From contig CAVQRC010000006.1 of NCBI GenBank assembly GCA_963715045.1, positions 321,195 through 385,194 on the forward strand: 64,000 nucleotides of DNA, in the 5' to 3' direction. The translations under genes and the position numbers were made by a program. Numbering within the stretch: position 1 is the stretch's first letter; each line of letters opens with the position of its first letter. The notes under the pieces are model-generated. The model was not told where the DNA came from and made no database searches. It saw only the letters and a list, made by a program, of their open reading frames with translations. The DNA comes from CAVQRC01 sp963715045 (GTDB lineage Bacteria; Planctomycetota; Planctomycetia; Pirellulales; Lacipirellulaceae). Below, in pieces: positions 19,265 to 29,668 of this stretch.

Positions 19265-20537
19265 ATGTTGCCCATTCGCCGCTTCCTCAGCACGCTGTGG
19301 TTGATCGCCGCCGGAGGTTTCGCGTTCGCGTACCCCGCCGCGGCCCAAGGTCCCCCCGTGTTCACGCCGCCCCCGCTCCCCGAGGCGACCCCCGGCCTTC
19401 TCCCCGCAGCCGTTGCGCCGGAACCCGCCCCCGCCAACTCTGAGACATCGAATTACCCGCAGACGAATTACCCGCAGACGACATCGCCCGACACGCCGCT
19501 GCGGACCGCCATGGCATCCACCCGCGGCAACGCTCAGCCCGTCGCCGGCGGACGGATCATCGCCCTCATCAATGGCGAAGTCGTCCTCGAGGGCGACTTG
19601 ATGTGGCAAGCCAACCAGCTGATCCAGGCCAACGCGGCCAGTATTCCGCCCGAACAGGTCGACAAGATCAGACAGGATCTGATCCGCTACCGCCTCCTGC
19701 CCGGAATCGTCGATACCAAGCTGCTCTACTCCGAGTTGCGCAAGATCGTGCCTCCCGATCGTCTTAAGGAGATCCGCAAGAAGTTCGTCCAAAACTTCGA
19801 ACAGAAGGTCTTGCCGGGACTCATCGAGCAATACGAGGTCGAAACGCGAAGCCAGCTCGATGCCCTGCTGCGGAAGCAAGAGTCGTCTCTTACTCAGCAG
19901 CAGACCGCATTCATCGAGCAGGAGCTCGCCAAGACGTGGTTGCAGCAGCAAATCAATTACGAACCAGAAATCTCACTCAACGCGATCCGCGCAGACTACC
20001 GAGGAACGACTCGCGGAGTACGAGTTTGCCGCACAGGCGCGGTGGGAAGAGCTGGTGGCTCGTTTCGATCGCTTTGGCGGAGATTCCGACGCGGCATACC
20101 GTGAAATCGCGGAAATGGGTAACGAGGTCTACTACCACGAGCGGGGGGAGGGTGGCCGCGCCTGGGCCGAAGTCGCCCGCAGTCGGTCGCACGGATTCAC
20201 CGCGAGCGAGGGTGGCCAGCACGATTGGACGACCAAGGGCAGCCTGGCGTTCGACGAAATCGACGCGGCGTTGTTTGCCTTGCCGGTTGGTTCGCGGAGC
20301 GAGATCATTCGCACTCGCATCGGTTGGCACATCTTACGCGTCGTGGAACGCAAGGAAGCGGGGCGGACCCGCTTCGAGGACGCCCAGGCGGACATCCGTG
20401 AGAAACTCCGCAGGCGGAATATTCAGCAGCAGATCGTGGACTATCTCGAGCAGCTGCGTGCGGATAAGAAGATCTGGTCGGTCTATTCGGGCGAAACCAC
20501 AATCGCCGCCTATGAAGATGGCTTGCGTCTCAAGTAA
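19265..20537 (+). CDS. PpiC-type peptidyl-prolyl isomerase (foldase), one frameshift
   Basis: 423 residues after removing one extra base. Signal peptide MLPIRRFLSTLWLIAAGGFAF, then a Pro/Ala-rich linker holding a short direct repeat (NYPQTNYPQT), a SurA-like N-domain beginning GGRIIALINGEVVLEGDL, and a C-terminal parvulin domain (FTASEGGQHDWTTKGSLA, ALFALPVGSRSEI, GWHILRVVERKEAG). It probably folds proteins outside the cytoplasmic membrane. The frame breaks at an extra C at 19999-20000 between AIRADY and EERLAEYEF; both sides are fully conserved. Start chosen at ATG 19265 rather than GTG 19259. Confidence 0.88.
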
Positions 20538-20851
20538 CGCTGCCGCCGCGGAGTGAACGTCGCTGCGGCTGTCTTCCATCGGCCCGTGTCGGCGGTGGTA
20601 ATCTGGGCAATCCGTGTCCGCTGCCCGGCCCCTGGTTGGGTGACAGAATCGGGGCGATTGTCGAACTGCTTCCGGGTGGATACACTCGGACCGACATCTC
20701 GGTACGCTCGGGGGCGTACGCAGAACACGCCGTGGTACGACAGGTGTGGAGGCGTCATCGATCCTCCGCGATACCAACGATGTGTTTGGCGGGTCGGTAT
20801 GTGGTCACGCCACATTTCAACCACAGTTCAAGTTTTGGGGATGATCGCGGT

Positions 20852-22138
20852 ATGGCTGAATCCGCCCGAATCACGATTGGCGAACAAGATCTCGAATTGC
20901 CAGTGGTCGTTGGCACGGAAGAGGAGCGGGGAGTCGACATCAGTCGCCTTCGCGCCGCGACCGGTGTCGTCACGTTGGACGAGGGCTACGTCAATACGGG
21001 CTCCACCCGCAGCGCGATTACCTATCTGGACGGAGAGCTGGGAATCCTGCGGTATCGGGGCTATCCGATCGAGACGCTCGCCGCACACTGCGATTTCGTC
21101 GAGGTCTGTTACCTGCTGATCCATGGCGAACTCCCGACCACCGATCAGCTGGACGCGTTCCGCATGGCCCTCCGCCGCCACACCCTGCTCCATGAGGATA
21201 TGCGGCTGTTCTATGACGGGTTTCCGCGCGATGCCCATCCGATGGCCATTCTCAGTTCGGTCGTCGGTGCCCTCTCGACGTTCTATCAGGACTCGCTGAA
21301 TGTCGACGACGAGGGACAGATCGACGTGTCGATCATTCGGCTGTTGGCCAAGCTGCCCACGATTGCCGCCTATGCCTACAAGAAATCGGTCGGACAGCCA
21401 TTTATCTATCCGCACAACGACCTCACGTACTGTGAAAACTTTCTCCGGATGATGTTCGCCGTGCCGAGCGAACCGTACCAGGCGGATCCCGACTTCATCC
21501 AGGCGCTGAACCTGCTGCTGATCTGCCATGCCGATCACGAGCAGAATTGCAGTACCTCGACGGTGCGGATGGTCGGTTCGTCGGATGCCAACCTGTTTGC
21601 GTCGATCGCGGCGGGGATCTGTGCCCTGTGGGGACCCCTGCATGGAGGCGCGAACGAAGCCGTGGTGACCATGCTGGAACGGATCCGCGAAGACGGCGGG
21701 AATGTTAAGAAGTACGTCAACATGGCCAAGGACAAAGACTCTAAGTTTCGCCTGATGGGCTTCGGACATCGGGTCTACAAGAACTTCGATCCACGGGCCA
21801 AGATTATCAAGGCCAGCTCTGACAAGCTGCTGTCCAAGCAGGACATCTCCGATCCGCTGTTCGACATCGCCCAGCAACTGGCCGCAGTCGCCCTCGAGGA
21901 CGATTATTTCGTGGAGCGGAAGCTTTATCCAAACGTCGACTTCTACTCGGGTGTGATCTACCGGGCGATCGGTATCCCGGTGCAGATGTTCACGGTGTTG
22001 TTCGCGATCGGAAGACTCCCCGGCTGGATCGCGCACTGGAAGGAAATGCACACCAGCGAAAACAAGCGGATCTGCCGCCCGCGTCAAATCTATACCGGCC
22101 CGGCGAACCGAGAGTTCAAGCCGATCGAGCAGCGGTGA
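20852..22138 (+). CDS. gltA: Citrate synthase
   Basis: 428-residue type II citrate synthase, condensing acetyl-CoA and oxaloacetate in the TCA cycle. The active-site pieces are visible: ICHADHEQNCSTSTVRMVGS with a catalytic His, ALWGPLHGGANEAVV with the second His, and MGFGHRVYKNFDPRA with the oxaloacetate-binding Arg and nearby residues; the catalytic Asp is in FYSGVIYRAIGIP context. Start is the ATG at 20852 (MAESARITIGEQDLELP); the longer upstream frame is not conserved. It stands alone, away from sucCD. Confidence 0.97.
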   Translation: MAESARITIGEQDLELPVVVGTEEERGVDISRLRAATGVVTLDEGYVNTGSTRSAITYLDGELGILRYRGYPIETLAAHCDFVEVCYLLIHGELPTTDQLDAFRMALRRHTLLHEDMRLFYDGFPRDAHPMAILSSVVGALSTFYQDSLNVDDEGQIDVSIIRLLAKLPTIAAYAYKKSVGQPFIYPHNDLTYCENFLRMMFAVPSEPYQADPDFIQALNLLLICHADHEQNCSTSTVRMVGSSDANLFASIAAGICALWGPLHGGANEAVVTMLERIREDGGNVKKYVNMAKDKDSKFRLMGFGHRVYKNFDPRAKIIKASSDKLLSKQDISDPLFDIAQQLAAVALEDDYFVERKLYPNVDFYSGVIYRAIGIPVQMFTVLFAIGRLPGWIAHWKEMHTSENKRICRPRQIYTGPANREFKPIEQR

Positions 22139-22491
22139 GCAGCTGATCCCCGGGGTATTCCCTCGGAGCCCCCGGCTTTGCCGGGCGACGCGTGGGAATC
22201 ACCGACCACGCGCGGCGGACGGGATCTCCCTCCGGCACCCTTCCGCACCGCCCGTTCGGCACGACGCGTCGGAATTCCGCCCGCGTGCAGAGGTCGCCGT
22301 GGCGGTGAAGGTTCCGTCCTGCATTCGTACCGTGGCGGCCGTGTCCGCTGCCGAGCTGTCCCCCGGCAAAGCCGGAGGCTCCGCATCGCCCTGCGGGAAT
22401 CCACCGAGAATCCAGGCCCGCAGATTTAAGCTACGCCAGCAACCCGTGTTTCGCCGATACCCTCTCTAGTCGCTGCATTCCGGCCCTCGGT
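22139..22491. repeat. Intergenic element with GC-rich inverted arms
   Basis: 353 bases after gltA. CGGAGCCCCCGGCTTTGCCGG at 22164-22184 and its near-complement CCCCCGGCAAAGCCGGAGGC at 22360-22379 (continuing TCCG) are inverted arms about 220 bases apart. The same CCCCCGGCTTTGCCGG word recurs near 53911-53930 and 54092-54120. This suggests a dispersed palindromic or MITE-like element. No gene inside. Confidence 0.55.
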
Positions 22492-23568
22492 ATGCGCCCC
22501 GCGTCAGAGAGATCCGTGAAACACGTCATGCCACTCCGCTGTGCCCTGCTGATGCTAGTCACCTGGGGGAACTTTCCCACGGCGATGGCGGCGGAACTGA
22601 ATCTCCTGCCATCGCTGGCGATTCTGCCCTGTGGCGACGAGCCGGATGGCGTGCCTGCGGTCGTCACCGGCGTGGCATTCGCACCAGACAACGCGACCGT
22701 TGCCGCCGCCTGTGACGATCATCGAGTCCGCGTGTGGGACGTCGCGACCGGCCGACTGAAGTTCTGCTGCGACGGCCATCGAGACTGGATTCGCGCGATC
22801 GCCTGGTCGCCGTCGGGAGAGTATCTGGTTACTGCCGGAAACGACCGGATTGCCATGGTGTGGGACGCCGCTAGCGGGGCCCGTATCGCTGCCACCGAGC
22901 CTGAGCCGGGTGGCATGTCCGCGATCGCGATCGATCCTGCCGGGGAGAAGTTCACGACGGTCGGCTTTCAAAGCCAATTGCACGTCTACGAGCTGCCGAC
23001 GGCGGCACTGATCACGCGGCTCGATTGTCCGTGTCGCGACCTGCGTGCCGTGGCGACTGCTCCGAGCGGCGGAATGCTTGCGGTGGCCGGCCGCAACGGC
23101 GTCGTGCGGCTCTGGAATGTCGGTTCTGGCGAGTTTCGTGATCTGCAGACCGGCCCGCGAAAAATCCTGTGCCTGGCCTTCTCACCGGAGGGTGGGTTGC
23201 TGGCAGCCGCGGGAGAGGGGCGGCAAGTTCACTTGTTTCAGACAACCGACGGAGAGCGGCTGTCCACGCTCACGTCTCCACCCTGTGCGACCAGGTGCCT
23301 GCTGTTCGCTGATGCTTCCACGCTGTTGACGGGCAGCACCGACAACGTGATCCGTCTGTGGGACGTCCGCCGAGGTCTGGTTCAATTCGAACTTCATGGT
23401 CATACGGGCACGATCAGCTCGCTGGCGGCAACCACGGACGGCCAACGGCTTGCGAGTGGCAGTTTTGATACCACCGTTCGGCTCTGGGACCTTGCCGCTG
23501 CGGCGCGACATCGAGCCGCCAGGCGGTCGGTGACCGATCAGCCCGACATCGCCGCGAACCCACGGTAG
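22492..23568 (+). CDS. Exported WD40-repeat protein
   Basis: 358 residues. A hydrophobic leader (MPLRCALLMLVTWGNFPTAMA from the internal ATG at 22528) suggests export; the ATG at 22492 would add a 12-residue basic extension. At least five WD repeats end in recognisable strands: VRVWDVATG, AMVWDAASG, VRLWNVGSG, IRLWDVRRG, VRLWDLAAA, with GH dipeptides before them, so one seven-bladed propeller is likely. Such propellers act as protein-binding scaffolds; no partner is apparent. It ends about 120 bases before the giant SdrD_B gene. Confidence 0.85.
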   Translation: MRPASERSVKHVMPLRCALLMLVTWGNFPTAMAAELNLLPSLAILPCGDEPDGVPAVVTGVAFAPDNATVAAACDDHRVRVWDVATGRLKFCCDGHRDWIRAIAWSPSGEYLVTAGNDRIAMVWDAASGARIAATEPEPGGMSAIAIDPAGEKFTTVGFQSQLHVYELPTAALITRLDCPCRDLRAVATAPSGGMLAVAGRNGVVRLWNVGSGEFRDLQTGPRKILCLAFSPEGGLLAAAGEGRQVHLFQTTDGERLSTLTSPPCATRCLLFADASTLLTGSTDNVIRLWDVRRGLVQFELHGHTGTISSLAATTDGQRLASGSFDTTVRLWDLAAAARHRAARRSVTDQPDIAANPR

Positions 23569-23687
23569 CAATTTGAACACCCCGACGGGGACGCCGTCGT
23601 GACCCGGGTCGCTGCGAGACCAGCAGTCAGCCAGCGACGCACCACCAACTTCGCCGTGGCAGGCATTCGAGATTCAGGAGGAAGCTC

Positions 23688-26600
23688 GTGGGGCTCTTCA
23701 GGAGAATCACCAACTGGCGGCATCACCCAGCGCCTCATCAGGCAGTCGGCCACCCGTATCGCAAGCCGCGAAGGCTGCACGGCATCGAAGCGGTCGAGCC
23801 GCGGCAGATGCTCGCCGCCGACCTCTTGCTGGGTTCAGTCTATTTCGAAGAAGCGACCGGCGACGACACCGCGGCCGATGTCATTCAGGTCACGTTCCAG
23901 GGCGGCGGCGAGGGGTCGACGCTCAATCGGCTGATCATCAACGGCGACAAAACGAACAACGGACTCTCGCCGGGTGACGTGTTCTTTGATGTTGCCGAAG
24001 GGGGCCTGGGGGCCTTTGCAAGCGTTGGCTTGACGGTCCGCAGTCACGAGGGTTTCGAGGTCACCGGGGTGACCGTTCAAGATGGCAGTCCGCAAGTCAT
24101 CTTCGACTTCTTCGGTTTCGAGGCCGGCGAACTGTTCGAGTTCTCCGTCGATATCGATGAGGTTCAGTTCGTCGATCCGGCCGGCATCGAGGAGAACTCG
24201 ATCGACACCGATTTCATCGATGTCAATTCGCTGGTCGAAGGTGCTGAATTCCAACGCTCGCAGATGACCGGTCTGTTCGCAGCCCCACAATACGAGGATG
24301 CGACCCTCGAGGCATTGTATTGGGATCGCTTCGATGACAACTTCCAGGAGGCCTATGCCGCCGCGGGCAATCAGCTTGCGTTGCCGGACGATCGCTATCA
24401 GCCCGGGCATGACTTCGTCGATCGAACGGCCGGAGCGATCGCCCATGCGAGCCAGGTCCCGCTTCCCAGGTTGTCGGGTACCGTATTCCACGACATGAAC
24501 CTCGACAATCGTCAGGATCCCGACATGGATCCCGGAATCGCTGGCGTCGAACTGGCGTTGTGGCTCTTCGATGAAGAAGGGCAACGCTATGTCGACACGC
24601 AGTTCCGTGCGACCACCGACGCCGCCGGCCACTACTTGTTCGAGGATGGCGGCGGGCAGAAGGCTTCGACGTCGCTCGCCTTGACGGCCGGCACGCTCAC
24701 CATCGAAGCGATTGCGGCCGATGATCGGCACAACGGTGTGGAAGTCCAGATACGCGAGACGCCACGGATACCGGCTGCTTTCCCCCGAGTTGAGTTCGAT
24801 CGCGAGGCCCGCTCATTGACGATCCACGTCAGTGACACCGCGTTGACGCACTTCAGCGACATCGATCGGCAGCTGCGGGGGATCGGCTTCGCGGCACTCT
24901 CGACCGTTCCGGGCGGACTTTACGATCCGCTCGTCGAAGGCGGGGCCACCAACGAACTGCAGGGTGCCTCACGAAGGCTGCTGCCGGGAACCTACCAGGT
25001 TCGCGAGGTGCAGCCGGAGGGGTACTTCAGCGTCGGTGCCCGACAGGGAACGATTGCCGGAACACCCGTGGGAAGCGTCGACTCGCCCGATCGCATCAGC
25101 CAGATTGTGCTCCCGCCGGCCGCCGAAAGCGTTCGCAACGACTTCGCCGAAGCACTCCCGGCCGCGATCAGCGGCTATGTTTACGAAGACGATAACAACA
25201 ACGGACGCTTCGAGTCCGCGGTCGAAGCGGGCATCGCAGGCGTGCAGATCAACGTGATCGCCGAATCGACGATCACCGGCTTCAGCGGCATGCTGGTCGC
25301 CATCACCGATGCGACCGGTTACTGGAGTGTGGCCGGGCTCGTGCCCGGAGAGTATCGCGTGGTCGAGGGCGCCGTGCCACCGCAGTACGTGGATGGTCTC
25401 GACGCGGCCGGAACGGTTGCCGGCGAAACGATCGGACGGGCAATCAACCCGGGCGACGAGATCGTCGACATCACGCTTGGCGGTGGCAAGCAGGGGGTGC
25501 AGTACAACTTTGGCGAATTGCGATTGGGCAGCATCCGCGGTCGCGTGCACTTGAGTACCGACGGTGAGTGTGACTTCGACGATCCGGATCAACTCCTCGA
25601 AGGGGTTCGGGTCGATCTGCTCGATGGCGACGGCAACCTCCTGGAGTCCACGACGACCGACGCTCAAGGCCAGTATGCCTTCGAGGATGTCGAGCTCGGA
25701 GACTATCGAATCCGCGAACACACCCCGGCCGTGGTCGACGGCCGAAAAGTGTTTGACGGAGGTGAGCAGGTCGGTACCGTCGGTGGGACGATCGTCGCGA
25801 ATGATACGATTCAGCTCACGTTGCGGCCCGGCCAACACGCTGCCGGATATGACTTCTGCGAACACATCGGAGCGTCGTTGTCGGGCTATGTCTACCATGA
25901 CCAGAGCAATGACGGCCGATTCGACGCCGGCGAAGATCCGATCGCCGGCGTCACGCTCGAACTGCTCGACGACGCCGGGCGGCCCACCGGAGCGACTGCC
26001 GAGACGGACGCCGCCGGCTACTACGAGTTCACCGATCTGGCCCCCGGCAAGTGGGGCGTCCGCGAACTCCAACCTCCCGGCTTCCTGGACGGACTCGACA
26101 CGCCCGGAACGCACGGCGGGAAGGCCGAAAACCCGGGCGACCAGATCACGGGGGCGATGCTCGGCTTCGCCGACGTTGCCACGGCCTACAACTTCGGCGA
26201 ACTGCTGGCAGGGACCATCGCGGGCCGCGTGCATGCGTCCAGCGATGGTGATTGCCATCACGACGACCCGGAGATCCTGCTCGCCGACGTGCAGATCGAC
26301 CTGCTCGACTCCGCAGGCCGATTGCTGCAAACCACGTTCACCGACGAAGACGGCCGCTACGAGTTTGCGGGGTTGATGCCGGGCGAATACCAGGTCGTCG
26401 AACATCAGCCGGCCGAATACCAGGGTCAACGGCTCTTCGACGGCAGCGACCACATTGGCGACGCGGGCGGGAAGCAAGATGTCAATGATCGGATCTCGGG
26501 CATCGTGATCGGATCCGGGCAGGCGGCTCGTGGCTATTACTTCTGCGAACACCTGGGCGCGATGCTTTCGGGTTACGTGTACCACGACGCCAGCAACGAC

Positions 26601-28904
26601 GGCATCCGCGATAAGTCGGAAGATCCGATCGCGGGTGTAACGCTGAAGCTGCTCGATGCCGACGGCCGCGACACGGGCTTGCGGGCCACGACCGGTGCCG
26701 ACGGACGCTATCAATTCAACGATCTAGCGCCCGGCAAGTACGGCGTCATGGAGATCCAACCCAAGGGGTGGCTCGACGGACTCGACACGCCGGGCAATCG
26801 CGGCGGTAGCGCCGATAATCGTCCCGACGGCGACATGATCCAGGGCGCCATGCTCGACTTCGGGGCCGATGGAGAAGAGTACAATTTCGGCGAGTTGCGA
26901 CCGGCTTCGATCGCCGGGCGGGTGCATACGACCGACGATTTCGACTGCGGTCCCGCACACGACACCGGACCCCTGGCGGGCGTGATCGTCGAATTGCTCG
27001 ACGCCGACGGGCGGGTGATGGCCACGACCAGGACGAATGCCAGTGGGGAATATCGCTTCGAGGGATTGCGGCCCGGTTCGTATGGAGTTCGAGAGCAACA
27101 GCCCGATGGCTTGTTCGATATGGCCGCCCACGCCGGCACCGCAGGTGGGGAGGTCCTCAATCCGAACCACATCGGCCAGGTTTCGATCCGCTCCGGCGAT
27201 GTGCTGCGGCACTATGATTTCTGCGAATACCGCCCCGCGAAAATCTCCGGTTACGTCTTCCAGGATGGCGGCGTCATCCTCGAAGACCAACTACCCGCAG
27301 ACATTTCCACGATTCGAGACGGACAGCGGACCGCCGACGACATCCCCATCCCAGGTGTCACACTCGAACTACGTCACGGCTTTTCTGGCGAGCCCTTTCT
27401 TGGCAGCCACGCGCTGCCCGGTGCGTATCCCGCCGAGCAACCCATCCGCACGGTCACCGACGCCAGCGGATTTTATGAGTTCACCGACTTGCCGCCGGGC
27501 AACTATGCCGTGGTCGAGGTCCAACCGGAGGGCTTCGTCGACAGCCTTGACACCGCCGGGTCGGCGGGCGGCTTTGCCGTCAATCCTCCCGTCGTGCGGG
27601 ATACCAATCCCGAGGAGCCAAGCCTCGGTCAACAGTCCGTGCTCGAACGATTTCAGCTTGAGTTCGGCTTCGACGCGATCGTGATGGTCGTTCTCAGCAT
27701 CGCCGAACAGTCGGTGGACAACAACTTCAGTGAAGTCGTCACCGAACCCGAGTCGCTGTTCCCGCCGCTCGAGGATCCGCCGCGTGTCGAGACTCCGCTG
27801 CTGTTCCCGCCCGTCTGGTTCACGAACGCGGCCACACCATCACCGCTCGGACTCTCGCCCGAACGCATCTTCCCCATCTACGGCGGTGCTCAGGGGCCCT
27901 ACTACACGTGGCATCTGAGTGTGGTGAATGCCGGCAATCCCCGGGCCGAGGCACAAATCGCGCGGTTGGCCGACCTGGCGCAACAGCAACGCGATGCTTC
28001 TGCCTGGGAAGACGCCGACCTCAACCGCGGAGCCTGGACGTTGTTGGATCGGGCCCAAGCGGAAGCGGACGACCTGGCCCGATTCGCCCGCGCTCGCCGC
28101 GACCGGCTGGTGTTCGGCCATCCCGACGCGATTCCAGTCACTGGCGATTGGAACGGCGATGGCGTCACCGAACTCGGCGTGTATCTCGGTGGCGAGTGGT
28201 TCCTCGATCTCAACGGCAATGGTGAGTGGGACGAGAGTGACCTGTGGGCCAGTCTGGGTACGGTCGACGATCTGCCGGTGACCGGTGACTTTGATGGCGA
28301 CGGCAAGACCGACATCGGTATCTTTGGCCGCGCATGGCGCGGTGACCGTCGGGCGATCGCCGTCGATCCGGGGCTCCCCGACCCTGCGAATCGTCCCAAT
28401 GGCAAGTGGAAGAACGTTCCTCCCGATTCGAGTGAAGCGACGAACGGGCTCCGGGCCCTCCGCCGGACCGTTCGCGGTGAGGTGCGTGCAGACTTGATCG
28501 ACCACGTCTTCGAGTACGGGAATCAGGGTGACATTCCGATTACCGGTGATTTCAACGGCGACGGCATCACCAATATCGGCATCTTCGCGGGCGGCCTGTG
28601 GTGGCTCGACACCGATGCCGACGGCCGGCTCACACCGAGCGACGAGCAGGTCCGCCTGGGATCGGCTGGTGACCTGCCGGTGGTGGGAGACTTCAACGGC
28701 GACGGCATCGACGAGCTGGGTGTTTTCCGCGACGGACGTTGGCACATCGATACGAACCGGGACGGAACACTCGACGCCCGCGATGAAGTATTCGAATTGG
28801 GCCAGTCGGGTGACGTCCCCGTCGTGGGGGACTTCGATGGCGACGGTGTCGACGAACCGGCCGTCTACCATCCCGACGGCACGCACGACCGAATGGCCAT
28901 GTAG
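23688..28904 (+). CDS. Giant surface protein: SdrD_B repeats plus FG-GAP-like repeats
   Basis: 1738 residues, unbroken. GTG start 23688 has a strong Shine-Dalgarno (AGGAGGAAGCTC). The N-terminus has RRLHGIEAVEPRQMLAADLL, matching the planctomycete extracellular signal motif (L-E-x-R-x-x-L-A type). After a 200-residue domain come eight SdrD_B-like Cna-B modules (about residues 260-1270), in two alternating types, SGYVYxDxxNDG and GRVHxSxDGxC. The C-terminus (about 1470-1735) carries about five FG-GAP/VCBS-like calcium loops (GDWNGDGVTELGVY, GDFDGDGKTDIGIF, GDFNGDGITNIGIF, GDFNGDGIDELGVF, GDFDGDGVDEPAVY). The only cysteines occur in the GRVH modules. It is likely a long Ca2+-stabilised surface rod. 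Confidence 0.92.
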   Translation: MGLFRRITNWRHHPAPHQAVGHPYRKPRRLHGIEAVEPRQMLAADLLLGSVYFEEATGDDTAADVIQVTFQGGGEGSTLNRLIINGDKTNNGLSPGDVFFDVAEGGLGAFASVGLTVRSHEGFEVTGVTVQDGSPQVIFDFFGFEAGELFEFSVDIDEVQFVDPAGIEENSIDTDFIDVNSLVEGAEFQRSQMTGLFAAPQYEDATLEALYWDRFDDNFQEAYAAAGNQLALPDDRYQPGHDFVDRTAGAIAHASQVPLPRLSGTVFHDMNLDNRQDPDMDPGIAGVELALWLFDEEGQRYVDTQFRATTDAAGHYLFEDGGGQKASTSLALTAGTLTIEAIAADDRHNGVEVQIRETPRIPAAFPRVEFDREARSLTIHVSDTALTHFSDIDRQLRGIGFAALSTVPGGLYDPLVEGGATNELQGASRRLLPGTYQVREVQPEGYFSVGARQGTIAGTPVGSVDSPDRISQIVLPPAAESVRNDFAEALPAAISGYVYEDDNNNGRFESAVEAGIAGVQINVIAESTITGFSGMLVAITDATGYWSVAGLVPGEYRVVEGAVPPQYVDGLDAAGTVAGETIGRAINPGDEIVDITLGGGKQGVQYNFGELRLGSIRGRVHLSTDGECDFDDPDQLLEGVRVDLLDGDGNLLESTTTDAQGQYAFEDVELGDYRIREHTPAVVDGRKVFDGGEQVGTVGGTIVANDTIQLTLRPGQHAAGYDFCEHIGASLSGYVYHDQSNDGRFDAGEDPIAGVTLELLDDAGRPTGATAETDAAGYYEFTDLAPGKWGVRELQPPGFLDGLDTPGTHGGKAENPGDQITGAMLGFADVATAYNFGELLAGTIAGRVHASSDGDCHHDDPEILLADVQIDLLDSAGRLLQTTFTDEDGRYEFAGLMPGEYQVVEHQPAEYQGQRLFDGSDHIGDAGGKQDVNDRISGIVIGSGQAARGYYFCEHLGAMLSGYVYHDASNDGIRDKSEDPIAGVTLKLLDADGRDTGLRATTGADGRYQFNDLAPGKYGVMEIQPKGWLDGLDTPGNRGGSADNRPDGDMIQGAMLDFGADGEEYNFGELRPASIAGRVHTTDDFDCGPAHDTGPLAGVIVELLDADGRVMATTRTNASGEYRFEGLRPGSYGVREQQPDGLFDMAAHAGTAGGEVLNPNHIGQVSIRSGDVLRHYDFCEYRPAKISGYVFQDGGVILEDQLPADISTIRDGQRTADDIPIPGVTLELRHGFSGEPFLGSHALPGAYPAEQPIRTVTDASGFYEFTDLPPGNYAVVEVQPEGFVDSLDTAGSAGGFAVNPPVVRDTNPEEPSLGQQSVLERFQLEFGFDAIVMVVLSIAEQSVDNNFSEVVTEPESLFPPLEDPPRVETPLLFPPVWFTNAATPSPLGLSPERIFPIYGGAQGPYYTWHLSVVNAGNPRAEAQIARLADLAQQQRDASAWEDADLNRGAWTLLDRAQAEADDLARFARARRDRLVFGHPDAIPVTGDWNGDGVTELGVYLGGEWFLDLNGNGEWDESDLWASLGTVDDLPVTGDFDGDGKTDIGIFGRAWRGDRRAIAVDPGLPDPANRPNGKWKNVPPDSSEATNGLRALRRTVRGEVRADLIDHVFEYGNQGDIPITGDFNGDGITNIGIFAGGLWWLDTDADGRLTPSDEQVRLGSAGDLPVVGDFNGDGIDELGVFRDGRWHIDTNRDGTLDARDEVFELGQSGDVPVVGDFDGDGVDEPAVYHPDGTHDRMAM

Positions 28905-28920
28905 TCGCGAGTCGTCTTGT

Positions 28921-29427
28921 CTAGGTGGTCCGACGAGTCAGCGAAACGACTGCCAGCAACACGACGGCGGCCATCCACACCGTGGCTGGTTCGGGAATCG
29001 CTGCGATGTTCACCTGCCCGCGAATTTCTCCCGCTGGAAAATCAACGGTGTGCACGTTGACATACCAGTTGCCTGAAAGCAGGTTCGCTTCCTGGCTCGC
29101 ATTCAAGACGATTCCGCTACCGGTTTGCGGACTCGACCAGGGACCGGGAATCGGAAGATCAACGCCGCCCTGAACGCCTGGAACGCCTATGTGGAAGTGC
29201 ATGTTGTTGACATCGCTCGTCAAATTTTGCCAGCTGATCGTGTAATTCAAGGCCATCGTGGTGACGTCGTAGTCTCCCAAGAGCGACCCCATGCCGTTGC
29301 CGACGTTATCGGGATTCGTCGTCGCCTGGAACACGTCCAGGGGACCCGAGAGGGTGTGCGTGATGGCTTGGCTCGTGTTGAGACCAACCGCTGTTGTCGC
29401 AAGAATCGTGAAGCAAAAGGTTCTCAT
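28921..29427 (-). CDS. CHRD-domain protein with PEP-CTERM-like tail
   Basis: 168 residues. Signal peptide MRTFCFTILATTAVGLNTSQA, then one CHRD (chordin-type) domain (HTLSGPLDVFQATTNPDNVG ... MHFHIGVPGVQGG ... NWYVNVHTVDFPAGEIRGQV), and a sorting tail: PEPATVW, a hydrophobic stretch and RRTT. PEP-CTERM tails direct proteins to exosortase-type export. The start ATG 29427 begins the signal peptide; upstream frame is not conserved. It converges on the giant SdrD_B gene, with a 16-base gap between stops. Confidence 0.87.
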   Translation of the reverse strand: MRTFCFTILATTAVGLNTSQAITHTLSGPLDVFQATTNPDNVGNGMGSLLGDYDVTTMALNYTISWQNLTSDVNNMHFHIGVPGVQGGVDLPIPGPWSSPQTGSGIVLNASQEANLLSGNWYVNVHTVDFPAGEIRGQVNIAAIPEPATVWMAAVVLLAVVSLTRRTT

Positions 29428-29668
29428 AGGTCGACTCGCGAGTGTGTGGCTGAGGTGAAGGAACCCATTGGGGTCAGTGATTCGGTTCGCATCGAAGAAT
29501 CGAACCAGAGGCCTGGCAACCACGCCGCCATGCTCGTCGTGCATTAATCGGCGGGTCCGCACACCATTCCATCTCCGACGGGCTACGATCTCCGATGGGC
29601 TACGATGTGTTGAATGTCATCAGATCTTGCATCCATCGGCAAAATCTTTCACCGTATTTCGCAACAAC

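Noticed and set aside
17200..19437. 745-codon frame opposite mfd
   Set aside because: GC-rich antisense frame; all conservation is on the mfd strand.
24969..26714. 581-codon frame opposite the SdrD_B gene
   Set aside because: It repeats with the same period as the sense modules, as a mirror would; no family.
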